Assembly: GCA_017472255.1 (NCBI GenBank)
Contig: JAFUQU010000038.1
Coordinates: 1 to 64,000 of the forward strand
Direction of reading: 5' to 3'
DNA: 64,000 nucleotides
Source: Clostridia bacterium
Lineage (GTDB): Bacteria > Bacillota > Clostridia > Oscillospirales > CAG-272
The notes under the pieces are model-generated. The model worked only from the letters and a program-made list of their open reading frames with translations. It did no database searches and was not told the DNA's origin. Of the stretch, positions 16,131-25,094 are shown one piece after another. The number at the start of each line of letters is the position of its first letter. The stretch's first letter is position 1. The position numbers and the translations under genes are program-made.

Positions 16131-17381
16131 GTGTCCGGTACCCTCTCCTGCGGTGATACGCAGACCCCGGCAGATACCACGGCCGCCGGTACCTCTGACA
16201 GCACAACCACCCCCGCCGATAGCGGCTATGATTACCCGGACGTAAACTACGACGGCTATGAGTTCAGGATTCTCAACGCCACCGTCGATGCGTCCTACGG
16301 ATGCTATGTCAGCCTCGACTTTGAGGAGCAGACCGGTGAACCGCTGGATGACGCCGTCTACCAGCGCAACATCCGTGTAGAGGATAAGCTTGGAATAGAA
16401 ATTATCGATATGCAGACCGATGTAGGTACCGTATGGGGCACCTTGCAGACGGCGCTCATCGATCAGCTGATTCAGTCAGTCATGGCGGGCGATGACGCCT
16501 ACGATGCCGCGTATCTGGCTGTGGGCTTCAAGCCCTCGGTCATCACCGACGGCTATCTGACCGATCTGTACGACATCCCGACCCTCAATCTGGACGCGGA
16601 ATGGTGGGATTCGGTCATCAACGACTCGCTGACCATCAACGGCTTCACCTTCAACGCGGAGGGCAATGCTGTCTACGGTGTCGCAGCGCATACCAGCTCC
16701 ACCGGCTCCTTTATCTATTCGTCAGGCATCCGCTACACCTCTGAGGAAAAGGACGGTTCGCTCAAGCTGACCATCGGCAGTGAAAAGCTGTACAATATGC
16801 TCGACAAGCTGGGCACAATTATGTCCGTATCCGACGGTCATGCCCACTTCGACCAATCTCAGGCTGCCAACCCCAGCTATTACTATAATGTATTTGCCGC
16901 CGACCACGCACTGTTCCTGACCTCCGAGCTGAAGGGCGCTTTATCACTGCGCGACATGAGCTCCACCTTCGGTCTTGTCCCCCTGCCCAAATACGATGAA
17001 AATCAGGAAAGCTATTACTCGCTGACCAATTACTCCGCTTCCCTGCTCTGCGTTCCCAAATCGGCTGACAATCTGGAGCGTACCGGCGTTATTCTCGACG
17101 CGCTGACATATGAGAGCTATGACTCCGTGCTTCCCGTTTATTACGACATCACAGTGTCGCAGAAGGGTCTGCGCAACGATGAATCGATAGAAATGCTGAG
17201 CATCATCCAACGCAGCCGGGGCACCGAGTTTACCCGTGTCTACGGAATCAATACCAACATTCACAATGGTTTTATCGACTTGATTTCTAAAGGCTCCGAA
17301 AGTGCCGCGACCATCATCGCTTCCAATGAAAGCGCAGCGCAGCAGAAGCTGAACGATCTGACCTCATTCTTTGCTGAATAA
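16131..17381 (+). pseudogene. Solute-binding lipoprotein remnant: signal peptide lost, internal deletion
   Basis: The frame is open for 416 codons and matches the carbohydrate-binding lipoprotein family also present at 38557-40029 and 46611-48011 (shared blocks such as YDGYEFRILN, DDAVYQRNIRVEDKLGI, EKLYNMLDKLG). It starts with GTG directly after the previous gene and lacks the basic and hydrophobic parts of a signal peptide. What remains, VSGTLSCGDTQT, looks like the last residues of one ending in the lipobox Cys. In addition, the region between INGFTFNAEGN and VYGVAAHTSS is about 10 residues long, where the relative at 46611 has about 80, so one lobe has lost a large piece. No ribosome site is seen. 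It is almost surely non-functional for export. Confidence 0.75.
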
Positions 17382-17406
17382 CGTGAGTTCGACGGGGAAT
17401 AGCACA

Positions 17407-17436
17407 CTGTCCCGCCGCTGTCAAGCGGCGGGACAG
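17407..17436 (+). terminator. Terminator of the nag operon
   Basis: Stem CTGTCCCGCCGCT paired with AGCGGCGGGACAG, loop GTCA-like, followed by a weak T-rich tail (ATTTGCTTCGTTTT). Confidence 0.8.
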
Positions 17437-17462
17437 CATTTGCTTCGTTTTGAAACAAAAAT

Positions 17463-17490
17463 GGAGCGCTCCGCATGGCGGAGCGCTCCG
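17463..17490 (-). terminator. Terminator of nrdDG
   Basis: Inverted repeat GGAGCGCTCCGC/GCGGAGCGCTCC just after the nrdG stop, read on the minus strand, followed by ATTTTTGTTT. Confidence 0.82.
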
Positions 17491-17494
17491 ATTC

Positions 17495-18016
17495 TTATTT
17501 GTCCCACAGCACAATGCCGCCTGTGCCCAGCGTCTTTTTCATGTCGATGAGCCGCTGATTGCTCGACCCGCGGAACCGCAGCCGAAGATCCCGCAGGGCG
17601 TCCACATAGCGCCCATCCACCAGCACGTCAATCAGCCCCAGCAGCTCGTCCGTCGCCTCACAGCGGGGGTGAGAGCCGTCTCTGCGCATTTCCTCCAGCG
17701 TAAAGCCGCTGTACGCCCAGATCGTCTTATCGGGATATCTCTCCCGCACCCGCTTCACAAAGGGCAGCAGCGCCCGTTGATTGGACGGCTCGAAGGGTTC
17801 GCCGCCAAGCAAAGTCAATCCCTTAATATAGGAGGGCGCAAGCAGCGCAAGGATTTTTTCCTCTACCTCGTGGGTAAACGGTTCGCCGTAGTTAAAATCC
17901 CATGTCTCCGGCTGAAAGCAATTCTCACAGCGGTTGGTGCAGCCCGATACAAAAAGCGTCACCCGAACGCTCGGACCGTTGGCAATATCGCAGTTTTTAA
18001 TTTTCGCGTAATTCAC
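17495..18016 (-). CDS. nrdG: Anaerobic ribonucleotide reductase activating protein (radical SAM)
   Basis: The GTG start at 18016 overlaps the nrdD stop (GTGA), giving 173 residues beginning VNYAKIKNCDIANGPSVRVTLF. The CTNRCENC motif (CxxxCxxC) binds the 4Fe-4S cluster that cleaves S-adenosylmethionine, and LLGGEPFEP is the SAM-binding GGE loop. NrdG forms the glycyl radical on NrdD. Translational coupling to nrdD fits their need for each other. The enzyme is oxygen sensitive and implies anaerobic growth. Confidence 0.95.
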   Translation of the reverse strand: MNYAKIKNCDIANGPSVRVTLFVSGCTNRCENCFQPETWDFNYGEPFTHEVEEKILALLAPSYIKGLTLLGGEPFEPSNQRALLPFVKRVRERYPDKTIWAYSGFTLEEMRRDGSHPRCEATDELLGLIDVLVDGRYVDALRDLRLRFRGSSNQRLIDMKKTLGTGGIVLWDK

Positions 18017-20187
18017 AGATGCAGCACCCGATCCTTGATCTCCTGCGTGCGTCCCTGATTCCAATACTGCGTACCGATGTAGCCGCAGGTACGGCGAGCT
18101 ACGTTCATCTTATCCTGATCCTGATTGCCGCACTGCGGGCAGGTCCAGACCAGCTTGCCGTCCACTTCGCGGATCTCGATTTCGCCGTCAAAGCCGCAGA
18201 CCTGACAGTAATCGCTCTTGGTGTTCAGCTCGGCGTAGATGATGTGGTCATAGATAAACTTCATAACCTCCAGCACCGCCTCGAGGTTATTCTGCATATT
18301 GGGAACCTCCACGTAGCTGATAGCGCCGCCGGGGGAGAGATGCTGGAACTGCGCTTCAAACGCCAGCTTGTCAAAGGCGTTGATTTCCTCGGTCACATGG
18401 ACGTGGTAGCTGTTGGTGATGTAGCTCTTGTCGGTAACGCCCGGAATGATGCCAAAGCGCTTCTGAAGGCACTTGGCAAACTTGTAGGTTGTGGACTCCA
18501 GCGGTGTGCCATAGAGGCTGAAATCGATGTTGTGCTCAGCCTTCCACTTGCGGCAGGCAGCGTTCATGTAGTTCATCACGTCAAGGGCGAAGGGCGTTGC
18601 CTCGGGATCGGTATGGCTCTTGCCGGTCATGTACTTGACACACTCATAAAGACCCGCATAGCCCAGCGAAATCGTGCTGTAGCCGCCGTAAAGCAGCTTG
18701 TCGATGGTCTCGCCCTTGGCAAGCCGCGCACAGGCGCCATACTGCCAGAGAATAGGCGCAGCGTCGGACAGGGTGCCCTTGAGCCGGTTATGACGGCACA
18801 TCAGCGCGCGATGGCAAAGCTCAAGGCGCTCGTCGAAAATCTTCCAAAACTGCTCCTTGTTTCCGCCGGAGGACAGGGCGATATCCGGCAGGTTGATGGT
18901 GACAACGCCCTGATTGAAGCGGCCGTAATACTTGGGCTTGCCGTTCTCGTCCACATAAGGAGTCAGGAAGCTGCGGCAGCCCATGCAGGTGTAGCAATGT
19001 CCCTCGCCGTTTTTGTCGATCTTCAGCTCCAGCATCTTCTTCTCGGAGATGTAGTCGGGCACCATGCGCTTGGCGGTACACTTGGCGGCCAGCTTGGTCA
19101 GATACCAGTATTCGCTGTCCTCGTGGATGTTGTCTTCCTCCAGAACATAGATCAGCTTGGGGAAGGCGGGGGTGATCCACACACCCTTTTCATTTTTAAC
19201 GCCCTCGTAGCGCTGGCGGAGCATTTCCTCGATGATCAGCGCCAGATCCTTCTTTTCCTGCTCGTTCTCCGCCTCGCCCAGATACATGAAAACCGTGACG
19301 AAGGGAGCCTGACCGTTGGTGGTCAGCAGCGTAACGACCTGATACTGGATGGTCTGCACGCCGCGGCGGACTTCCTCACGCAGACGGCGCTCTACCAGAT
19401 GACTGATATCCTCCTCGGACAGGCTGATGCCGATGTCCTTTACCTCATTGCGCACGTCCCGGTTGATCTTTTCCCGGCTGACCTGCACGAAGGGAGCCAG
19501 ATGCGCCAGCGAAATCGACTGTCCGCCGTACTGGTTGGAGGCCACCTGTGCGATGATCTGGGTGGCGATGTTGCAGGCGGTGGAGAAGCTGTGGGGGCGC
19601 TCGATGAGGGTGCCGGTGATGACGGTGCCGTTCTGAAGCATATCCTCCAGATTCACCAGATCGCAGGTGTGCATATGCTGGGCGTAATAGTCCGAGTCGT
19701 GGAAATGGATGATGCCCTCGTTATGCGCCTTGACGATATCCTCGGGGAGAAGGATGCGGTTGGTGATATCCCGGGAGACTTCGCCGGCCATATAGTCACG
19801 CTGGGTGGAATTGATAACCGGGTTCTTGTTGGAATTCTCCTGCTTGGCTTCCTCGTTGTTGCATTCGATCAGGCTGAGAATCTTGTCGTCGGTGGTATTG
19901 GACTGGCGGATCAGATTGCGCGTGTAGCGATAGGTGATGTAATTCTTTGCCACTTCGAAGGCGCCGTGTGCCATGATCTGGTGTTCCACCATATCCTGCA
20001 CTTCCTCCACGCTGGGCGAACGTCCAAGCTGCTCGCAGCTGAGCACCACGCTCTCGGCGATGCGACGGATCTGCATATCGGTAATGCGGACGCCCTCGTC
20101 CACGCTGCTGTTCGCCTTTCCGATGGCGACAATTATTTTATTGATATTGAACTCGGCTTCCGAGCCGTTGCGCTTGATAATCTTCAT
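18013..20187 (-). CDS. nrdD: Class III (anaerobic) ribonucleoside-triphosphate reductase
   Basis: The start at 20187 follows GAGGAAGAGAAC and gives 724 residues. An ATP-cone (about 1-95, MKIIKRNGSEAEFNINKI) for allosteric control precedes the ten-stranded barrel. The C-terminal zinc site has two Cys pairs (CQVCG and CPQCG), and the radical-bearing Gly lies in RRTCGYIG close to the end. The enzyme makes dNTPs from NTPs with formate as usual reductant and a glycyl radical set by NrdG. Its promoter carries two NrdR boxes, so expression is tied to dATP/ATP level through the repressor NrdR. Confidence 0.96.
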   Translation of the reverse strand: MKIIKRNGSEAEFNINKIIVAIGKANSSVDEGVRITDMQIRRIAESVVLSCEQLGRSPSVEEVQDMVEHQIMAHGAFEVAKNYITYRYTRNLIRQSNTTDDKILSLIECNNEEAKQENSNKNPVINSTQRDYMAGEVSRDITNRILLPEDIVKAHNEGIIHFHDSDYYAQHMHTCDLVNLEDMLQNGTVITGTLIERPHSFSTACNIATQIIAQVASNQYGGQSISLAHLAPFVQVSREKINRDVRNEVKDIGISLSEEDISHLVERRLREEVRRGVQTIQYQVVTLLTTNGQAPFVTVFMYLGEAENEQEKKDLALIIEEMLRQRYEGVKNEKGVWITPAFPKLIYVLEEDNIHEDSEYWYLTKLAAKCTAKRMVPDYISEKKMLELKIDKNGEGHCYTCMGCRSFLTPYVDENGKPKYYGRFNQGVVTINLPDIALSSGGNKEQFWKIFDERLELCHRALMCRHNRLKGTLSDAAPILWQYGACARLAKGETIDKLLYGGYSTISLGYAGLYECVKYMTGKSHTDPEATPFALDVMNYMNAACRKWKAEHNIDFSLYGTPLESTTYKFAKCLQKRFGIIPGVTDKSYITNSYHVHVTEEINAFDKLAFEAQFQHLSPGGAISYVEVPNMQNNLEAVLEVMKFIYDHIIYAELNTKSDYCQVCGFDGEIEIREVDGKLVWTCPQCGNQDQDKMNVARRTCGYIGTQYWNQGRTQEIKDRVLHL

Positions 20188-20249
20188 GTTCTCTTCCTCA
20201 TTATATATCCTGTTATTAACGTTATGTAGTACATATTTTATCGCCGCTT

Positions 20250-20297
20250 CCACTAGATATAGTATCGGCAGCTATTACATGATACCATATATAGTGC
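20250..20297 (-). promoter_or_regulatory. Pair of NrdR boxes controlling nrdDG
   Basis: Two copies of the NrdR box pattern (acaCwAtATaTwGtgt) lie at 20250-20265 (CTAGATATAGT core) and 20282-20297 (CCATATATAGTG core). Their starts are 32 bases apart, about three helical turns, the usual spacing for cooperative NrdR binding. The upstream box sits between the -35 and -10 of the nrdD promoter. The repressor gene nrdR is not in the window. Confidence 0.85.
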
Positions 20298-20307
20298 CGT
20301 CTGTCAA
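20279..20307 (-). promoter_or_regulatory. Promoter of nrdDG
   Basis: On the minus strand TTGACA (complement of 20302-20307) and TATCAT (complement of 20279-20284) are 17 bases apart, with a NrdR box filling the spacer. Confidence 0.85.
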
Positions 20308-20366
20308 GAGGGTAAGAGATTTTTGCGTCAATTCAGCGTTGTACACAAACAACCTCCCAACAAATC

Positions 20367-20381
20367 GTGCACATTATGCAC
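20367..20381. repeat. Short inverted repeat GTGCA-N5-TGCAC between nrdD and lrgA
   Basis: A perfect 5-base inverted repeat with a 5-base spacer lies in the divergent spacer, about 60 bases upstream of the nrdD -35 and 100 upstream of the lrg -35. It may be an operator. There is no independent support. Confidence 0.25.
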
Positions 20382-20477
20382 CAACTATATTCGTGTATTT
20401 GAATCGATAAAATCACACGCATACAGTCACATAATTTCGATCAAACCGACGATAGTTGACAAAATGCGACAGATATA

Positions 20478-20506
20478 TTGACATCGCGACGAAAAAATGT
20501 TAAAAT
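20478..20506 (+). promoter_or_regulatory. Promoter of lrgAB
   Basis: TTGACA (20478-20483) and TAAAAT (20501-20506) are 17 bases apart, about 115 bases upstream of lrgA, leaving a sizeable leader. Confidence 0.7.
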
Positions 20507-20548
20507 ATTTTTCAGAAAAAATTCTACAAAAGCGCGATGACAAGGCTG

Positions 20549-20592
20549 CTTCCCCTTTCATCTTCATTTGCGGATGAGGGGGCATTTTGTTT
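20549..20592 (+). terminator. Terminator-like hairpin in the lrgA leader (possible attenuator)
   Basis: CCCC-TTT-CATC pairs with GATG-A-GGGG around a loop, followed by ATTTTGTTTT. It lies between the promoter and the lrgA start, so it could act as an attenuator. The stem is interrupted, so support is moderate. Confidence 0.4.
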
Positions 20593-20622
20593 TACCGCTT
20601 CCGAATGGAGTCTGCATTTATT

Positions 20623-20997
20623 ATGAAACATCTGAGAGAAATCACCATAATTGCCGCTGTATCCTTCGCGGGAGAGCTGCTGCATCGGCTGATTCCCCTG
20701 CCCATCCCGGGCAGCATATACGGTCTTGTGCTGATGCTCCTGCTGCTGATGACGCACATCGTGAAGGTGGAGCAGGTAAAGTCCACCGGAGACTGGCTCA
20801 TCACATTGATGCCGATTATGTTCGTCGGTCCCACGGTCGGACTGATCGACAGCTATGAATCCTACAAGGATTTTATCCTGCCGATTCTCGTCATCATCGT
20901 GGTCACGACGGTGTTGACCATGGCTGTGACCGGACTGGTATCCCAGCGTCTGATCAAATTTGAGGAGAAAAAGGAGGAACACCGAGATGCTGAATGA
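20623..20997 (+). CDS. lrgA: LrgA/CidA-family holin-like membrane protein
   Basis: The start at 20623 gives 124 residues (MKHLREITIIAAVSFAGELLH) with four membrane segments and the family blocks IPIPGSIYGLVLMLLLL and MFVGPTVGLID. LrgA/CidA proteins form small membrane channels that modulate murein hydrolase export and autolysis, or move small organic acids. The C-terminus is charged (KFEEKKEEH). It overlaps lrgB by 11 bases. Confidence 0.9.
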   Translation: MKHLREITIIAAVSFAGELLHRLIPLPIPGSIYGLVLMLLLLMTHIVKVEQVKSTGDWLITLMPIMFVGPTVGLIDSYESYKDFILPILVIIVVTTVLTMAVTGLVSQRLIKFEEKKEEHRDAE

Positions 20998-21721
20998 AAC
21001 GCTTTCCTCCCTGTCCTACTTTGGAATTTTCCTGACCGGGGCGGTTTATGTGCTCGCGGTCTGGCTGCAAAAGAAGACCAGGCTCTCCATCCTGAATCCG
21101 CTGCTGGTCAGCTGCGTCGCCATCATGATTCTGCTGCTTGTGACGGGCATTGACTACAGCGTCTATCAATACGGCAAGCTGAACGCCGACGGCAGCCATG
21201 ACGGAACCGGCGCGGTTTTCTTCCAGAACCTGCTGACGCCCACCACCGTCTGCCTGGCAATCCCTCTATACGAAAAGCTGTCCTATCTGAAAAAGTACCC
21301 GCTGGCCATCTTCGGCGGTATCCTGTCCGGAACGGCTGCCTGCCTGACCAGCATTCTGGGTTTGAGCGTGGCGTTCAATCTGACTCATGAACAGTACGTA
21401 ACCCTCCTTCCGAAATCGATCACCACCGCCATCGGCATGGGAGTCTCGGAGGAACTTGGCGGTCTTGTCTCCGTAACCATCGCTTCCATCATCGTCACCG
21501 GAATTTTCGGCAACGTAACCGCCGGATGGATTTTACGCCTTTTCCGCATCAACCACCCGGTGGCAATGGGTCTCGCCTGCGGCACCGCCGCCCACGCCAT
21601 GGGAACCTCCCGCGCCCGCGACTTCGGCTCCATTCAGGAAGCCATGTCCGGTCTTTCCATCGCCGTCTGCGGGCTGCTGACTGTAGTTCTTGCGTCGGTG
21701 TTTGCCATGATTCAGTGGTGA
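20987..21721 (+). CDS. lrgB: LrgB-family antiholin-like membrane protein
   Basis: The start at 20987 has AAGGAGG 11 bases upstream, inside lrgA. The 244-residue protein has about seven membrane segments and the LrgB signature with KSITTAIGMGVSEELGG and ACGTAAHAMGTSRARDFG. It works with LrgA; in Bacilli such pairs control autolysis or import pyruvate. No LytSR two-component system is adjacent, so control may rest on the leader hairpin. Confidence 0.92.
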   Translation: MLNETLSSLSYFGIFLTGAVYVLAVWLQKKTRLSILNPLLVSCVAIMILLLVTGIDYSVYQYGKLNADGSHDGTGAVFFQNLLTPTTVCLAIPLYEKLSYLKKYPLAIFGGILSGTAACLTSILGLSVAFNLTHEQYVTLLPKSITTAIGMGVSEELGGLVSVTIASIIVTGIFGNVTAGWILRLFRINHPVAMGLACGTAAHAMGTSRARDFGSIQEAMSGLSIAVCGLLTVVLASVFAMIQW

Positions 21722-21768
21722 GGGGCAAGAGGAAACATATTATCCAAAGACATTGGTGTATTTTTCTG

Positions 21769-21797
21769 TTGACAACCGGCGGGTCTTGTGATATAAT
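21769..21797 (+). promoter_or_regulatory. Promoter of the dlt-like operon
   Basis: TTGACA (21769-21774) and TATAAT (21792-21797), both perfect, spaced by 17 bases, 30 bases upstream of the first gene. Confidence 0.88.
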
Positions 21798-21827
21798 GAG
21801 GTAAAATCACGAATGGGAGTGGGAGTT

Positions 21828-23327
21828 ATGCTGAACAGTGTCTGGGAACTGCTGAAACGGGCTTGCGAACGATACGCGGACAAGACGGCAATTTCGGACG
21901 CGCAGACTTCGCTCACCTATTCGGAGCTGCTTGATGCGGCCTGCCGGGTTGCATCGGCGGTTCACAATGCGCTGGACGGTGCGCGCGGACAGGCAGTGCC
22001 GGTTTTAATCGGACGCAATGCGCTGAGTACCGCGGCGTTTTTCGGCGTTGCCGCCAGCGGGAATTTTTACGTTCCGATGGATCCTTCTCTGCCAGACAAG
22101 CGGCTGTCCGATATGCTGGCAGTCACCGGGGCGCGGCTCTGTGTCAACGCGGGGCAGGCTGTTCCCGCTTCCTTTGCCGGGCTGACTGTGCTGGACGCGG
22201 ATTTGCTGCCGCCTGCTGACATGACGGCGGTGGATGGGATGGCGTCCGCCATACTGGATGTTGATCCGCTTTACTGCATTTTCACCTCCGGCTCGACGGG
22301 TACTCCCAAGGGAGTGCTGGTCAGCCATCGTTCGGTGCTCCAGATGACCCGGCAGTTTTCCGAAGCCTTCGGCTTCGACGATACCACCGTTTTTGGCAAT
22401 CAGGCGCCCTTCGATTTCGACGTGTCGGTGAAGGACATTTACAACACGCTGTATCACGGCGGCTCGATGCACATCCTTGACAAAAAGCTGTTTCTGACGC
22501 CGAAGAAGCTGATCGAAACGCTGGACGAACGGCGGGTCAACACGCTGATTTGGGCGGCGTCTGCCATGAAGATTCTGACGTCGCTAAAAACCTTTGAAAG
22601 CGTGCTTCCCCATCACCTGCGGCAAGTGATGTTTTCGGGCGAAGCCCTTCCGGCGAAGGTGCTCACCGACTGGCAGAATCATCTGCCCGGCGTGCGTTTT
22701 GTCAACTTATACGGTCCCACGGAAATCACCTGCAACTGCACCTATTACATCATCGACCGCTCCTTCTCCCCGGAGGAACATATTCCCATCGGACGTCCCT
22801 TTTCCAACACGGGCATCCTGCTTCTGCGGGCCGGCAAGCCGGTGAAGCCGGGAGAAATCGGCGAAATCTGCGTGCGGGGAACCTGTCTGGCGCTGGGCTA
22901 TCTGAACGCGCCGGAGCTGACCGAGCGTGCCTTCTGTCAGAATCCGCTGGTCGCTACCCATCCCGAACGGATTTACCGCACCGGCGATCTGGGACGCATG
23001 GAGGCGGACGGCAATCTCCGCTTCATCGGACGCGCCGACACGCAGATTAAGCACATGGGACACCGCATTGAGCTGCCCGAGATTGAGCTGTCCTGCGGGG
23101 CGCTTCCATGGGTTGACGCCTGCTGCTGCCTTTATGACGGGGTGCGGGAGCGCATCGTATTATTTTATCAATCAAAAACACGCGACGACAAAGCGCTGAT
23201 CGACTGCATGAAAGCCGCGCTGCCATCTTATATGCTGCCGAACCGCTACATATGGCTCGAGAAAATTCCCGAGACCCGTACCGGTAAGCTCGACCGCGTT
23301 TTGCTGCGTGAACAATATATTCTTTAA
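21828..23327 (+). CDS. dltA: DltA-like D-alanine (or amino acid) adenylating enzyme
   Basis: The start at 21828 is preceded by GGGAG. The 499-residue protein is an ANL-family adenylation domain with CIFTSGSTGTPKGV (ATP loop), NLYGPTEITCNCTYY, YRTGDLGRM and a C-terminal Lys in RTGKLDR. DltA activates D-alanine as AMP ester and loads it onto the carrier protein DltC. The gene order A, carrier, MBOAT, SGNH protein matches dlt, although dlt order is usually A-B-C-D. The final acceptor may be teichoic acid or another surface polymer. Confidence 0.88.
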   Translation: MLNSVWELLKRACERYADKTAISDAQTSLTYSELLDAACRVASAVHNALDGARGQAVPVLIGRNALSTAAFFGVAASGNFYVPMDPSLPDKRLSDMLAVTGARLCVNAGQAVPASFAGLTVLDADLLPPADMTAVDGMASAILDVDPLYCIFTSGSTGTPKGVLVSHRSVLQMTRQFSEAFGFDDTTVFGNQAPFDFDVSVKDIYNTLYHGGSMHILDKKLFLTPKKLIETLDERRVNTLIWAASAMKILTSLKTFESVLPHHLRQVMFSGEALPAKVLTDWQNHLPGVRFVNLYGPTEITCNCTYYIIDRSFSPEEHIPIGRPFSNTGILLLRAGKPVKPGEIGEICVRGTCLALGYLNAPELTERAFCQNPLVATHPERIYRTGDLGRMEADGNLRFIGRADTQIKHMGHRIELPEIELSCGALPWVDACCCLYDGVRERIVLFYQSKTRDDKALIDCMKAALPSYMLPNRYIWLEKIPETRTGKLDRVLLREQYIL

Positions 23328-23350
23328 CCAAAGAAAGGAATCCAATCTGT

Positions 23351-23578
23351 ATGGATGAACTGCTTGACATTCTCTCCGAATGCTGTCCCGACATTGACTT
23401 TGAGGTGGAAAATACCCTCATCGACGACGGCATTCTCTCCTCTATCGACCTTGTAACCATCGTGGGCGAGCTGAACGACGCTTACGATATTTCGATCAGT
23501 GTGGACGATCTGACCTCCGAGAATTTCAATTCTGCCGAATCGATTCTCGATCTGGTGCTCCGTCTGCGCGACGAATAA
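23351..23578 (+). CDS. dltC: Acyl/D-alanyl carrier protein
   Basis: The 75-residue carrier protein holds the phosphopantetheine Ser in DDGILSSIDLVTIV. Its length and acidic make-up match DltC. It would carry the D-alanyl group from DltA as a thioester to the MBOAT membrane protein. AAAGGAA lies before the ATG. It sits 23 bases after dltA and 9 bases before the MBOAT gene. Confidence 0.88.
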   Translation: MDELLDILSECCPDIDFEVENTLIDDGILSSIDLVTIVGELNDAYDISISVDDLTSENFNSAESILDLVLRLRDE

Positions 23579-23587
23579 TCGAACATC

Positions 23588-25084
23588 ATGAGCCTTAGCA
23601 GCGCGGCTTACCTTGTATTTCTCGCCGCGGCGATGCTGATTTACTACCTCTGCCCCGGAAAATGGCGCTGGTGCATCCTTTTAGCGACCAGCGGGTGCTA
23701 TTATGTAATCAGCAGCAAAGCCGCGGCGTTATATCTTGCGGCGACGATTGCCATCACCTGGGCGTCGGCGCTTTTTCTCCAATATCAGCATCATCGTCCC
23801 GCGCCGGACAAGGCGGCAAAAAAGCGGCAGAATACCCGCTGCCGTTTGATTCTTGCCGTCGCGCTGGGAATCAATTTCGCGACGCTCTTCATCTTCAAGT
23901 ACCTCGATCCCACGCTGGAATCGCTGGGAGCGTCCCCTCTCGGACTTCTTCTGCCGCTGGGAATCTCCTTTTACATCTTCCAGACCTCGGGCTACCTGAT
24001 TGACGTCTATCGCGCCAAGGTAACGGCAGAGCGGAATATCCTGAAATATGCCCTCTTTGCCTCCTATTTTCCGCAGATCATTCAGGGACCCATCGGACGC
24101 TGGCAGGAGCTGGCGCCCCAGCTTTTCGCCCCCAACCGCTTTGACGCGGACAAAGTTCGCGCCGGAATCCAGCTGATGATCTGGGGTATGCTGAAAAAGG
24201 TCTTCATCGCCGACACGCTTCACGCTGCGGTCAGCGATGTTTACGCAAACTACACCGAGTACAGCGGCATCGCCGTATTCCTGGGCGCGGCGCTCTACTG
24301 CATCCAGCTTTACGCCGACTTTTCCGGCGGCACCGATATCGTGCGGGGCGTATCCCGGCTATTCGGCGTCGAGCTGGCGGAAAACTTCCAGCGTCCCTAT
24401 CTGTCCCGAAGTCTGGACGAGTTCTGGCGGCGCTGGCATACGTCGCTGGGCGAATGGATGAAGGATTATCTCTTTTACCCGCTGGCGCTTTCAAAATGGC
24501 TGCCCCGGCTGGCGAAAAAGCTGCGTCCCCATGTATCTCCCTGCGTTGCCAAGCTGATCGTTCCCTGCATATCTACAACCGCCGTCTTTTTAGCGGTGGG
24601 AATCTGGCAGGGACCGGGCGCGGCCAACATCGCCTACGGTCTGTGGAACGGTCTGCTCATGTCGGGCGCCATGCTCTGCGCGCCGATGTTCGATCGGCTG
24701 AACAAAAAGCTGCATCTCGGCGGCACGCCGCTGAATGTTATCCGTATTGTGCGCACCTGCCTGATTGTCATCATCGGACGTTATTTTTCAAACTCTGACA
24801 CCCTATCCGCCGCCTTCGGTATGCTGGCTCGCACCTTTACGCTTGCTGACGGCGCGATGATTCCGCTGACTGCCGATGTGCTGGTAAAAGCGGGCATAGG
24901 CTGCGTCCTGCTGCTGATCGTCAGCCTGCTGTGTGAGCGCGGGATCGACCTGCGCGCGAAGGTAAACAGCAGCCCGACCGCGGTACAGTTTGCACTGCTG
25001 TTCGCATCGGTGGCACTGCTGGTGGTTTTCGTCTATCTGAACGGCGACTACACCGCCATCGCTTACGTTTACGAGAATGTATAA
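23588..25084 (+). CDS. MBOAT O-acyltransferase (DltB/AlgI-like) with His-to-Gln change in the WHG motif
   Basis: The 498-residue protein has about eleven membrane segments and the MBOAT features ISFYIFQTSGYLIDVYR, FPQIIQGPI and EFWRRWHTSLGEWMKDYLFYPL (first conserved His, residue 284). The second, catalytic His normally found in a WHG motif some 53-57 residues later is Gln341 here (GIWQGPG). DltB moves the alanyl group across the membrane to the surface polymer. Unless Gln suffices or another residue helps, activity is doubtful, yet the gene is otherwise intact. It overlaps no gene but ends 10 bases before the next start. Confidence 0.85.
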   Translation: MSLSSAAYLVFLAAAMLIYYLCPGKWRWCILLATSGCYYVISSKAAALYLAATIAITWASALFLQYQHHRPAPDKAAKKRQNTRCRLILAVALGINFATLFIFKYLDPTLESLGASPLGLLLPLGISFYIFQTSGYLIDVYRAKVTAERNILKYALFASYFPQIIQGPIGRWQELAPQLFAPNRFDADKVRAGIQLMIWGMLKKVFIADTLHAAVSDVYANYTEYSGIAVFLGAALYCIQLYADFSGGTDIVRGVSRLFGVELAENFQRPYLSRSLDEFWRRWHTSLGEWMKDYLFYPLALSKWLPRLAKKLRPHVSPCVAKLIVPCISTTAVFLAVGIWQGPGAANIAYGLWNGLLMSGAMLCAPMFDRLNKKLHLGGTPLNVIRIVRTCLIVIIGRYFSNSDTLSAAFGMLARTFTLADGAMIPLTADVLVKAGIGCVLLLIVSLLCERGIDLRAKVNSSPTAVQFALLFASVALLVVFVYLNGDYTAIAYVYENV

Positions 25085-25094
25085 GGAGGGCGCT

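Noticed and set aside
18019..20229. A very long open frame antisense to nrdD
   Set aside because: It mirrors the codon bias of nrdD, has no ribosome site and no family motifs; the minus-strand gene is unmistakable.
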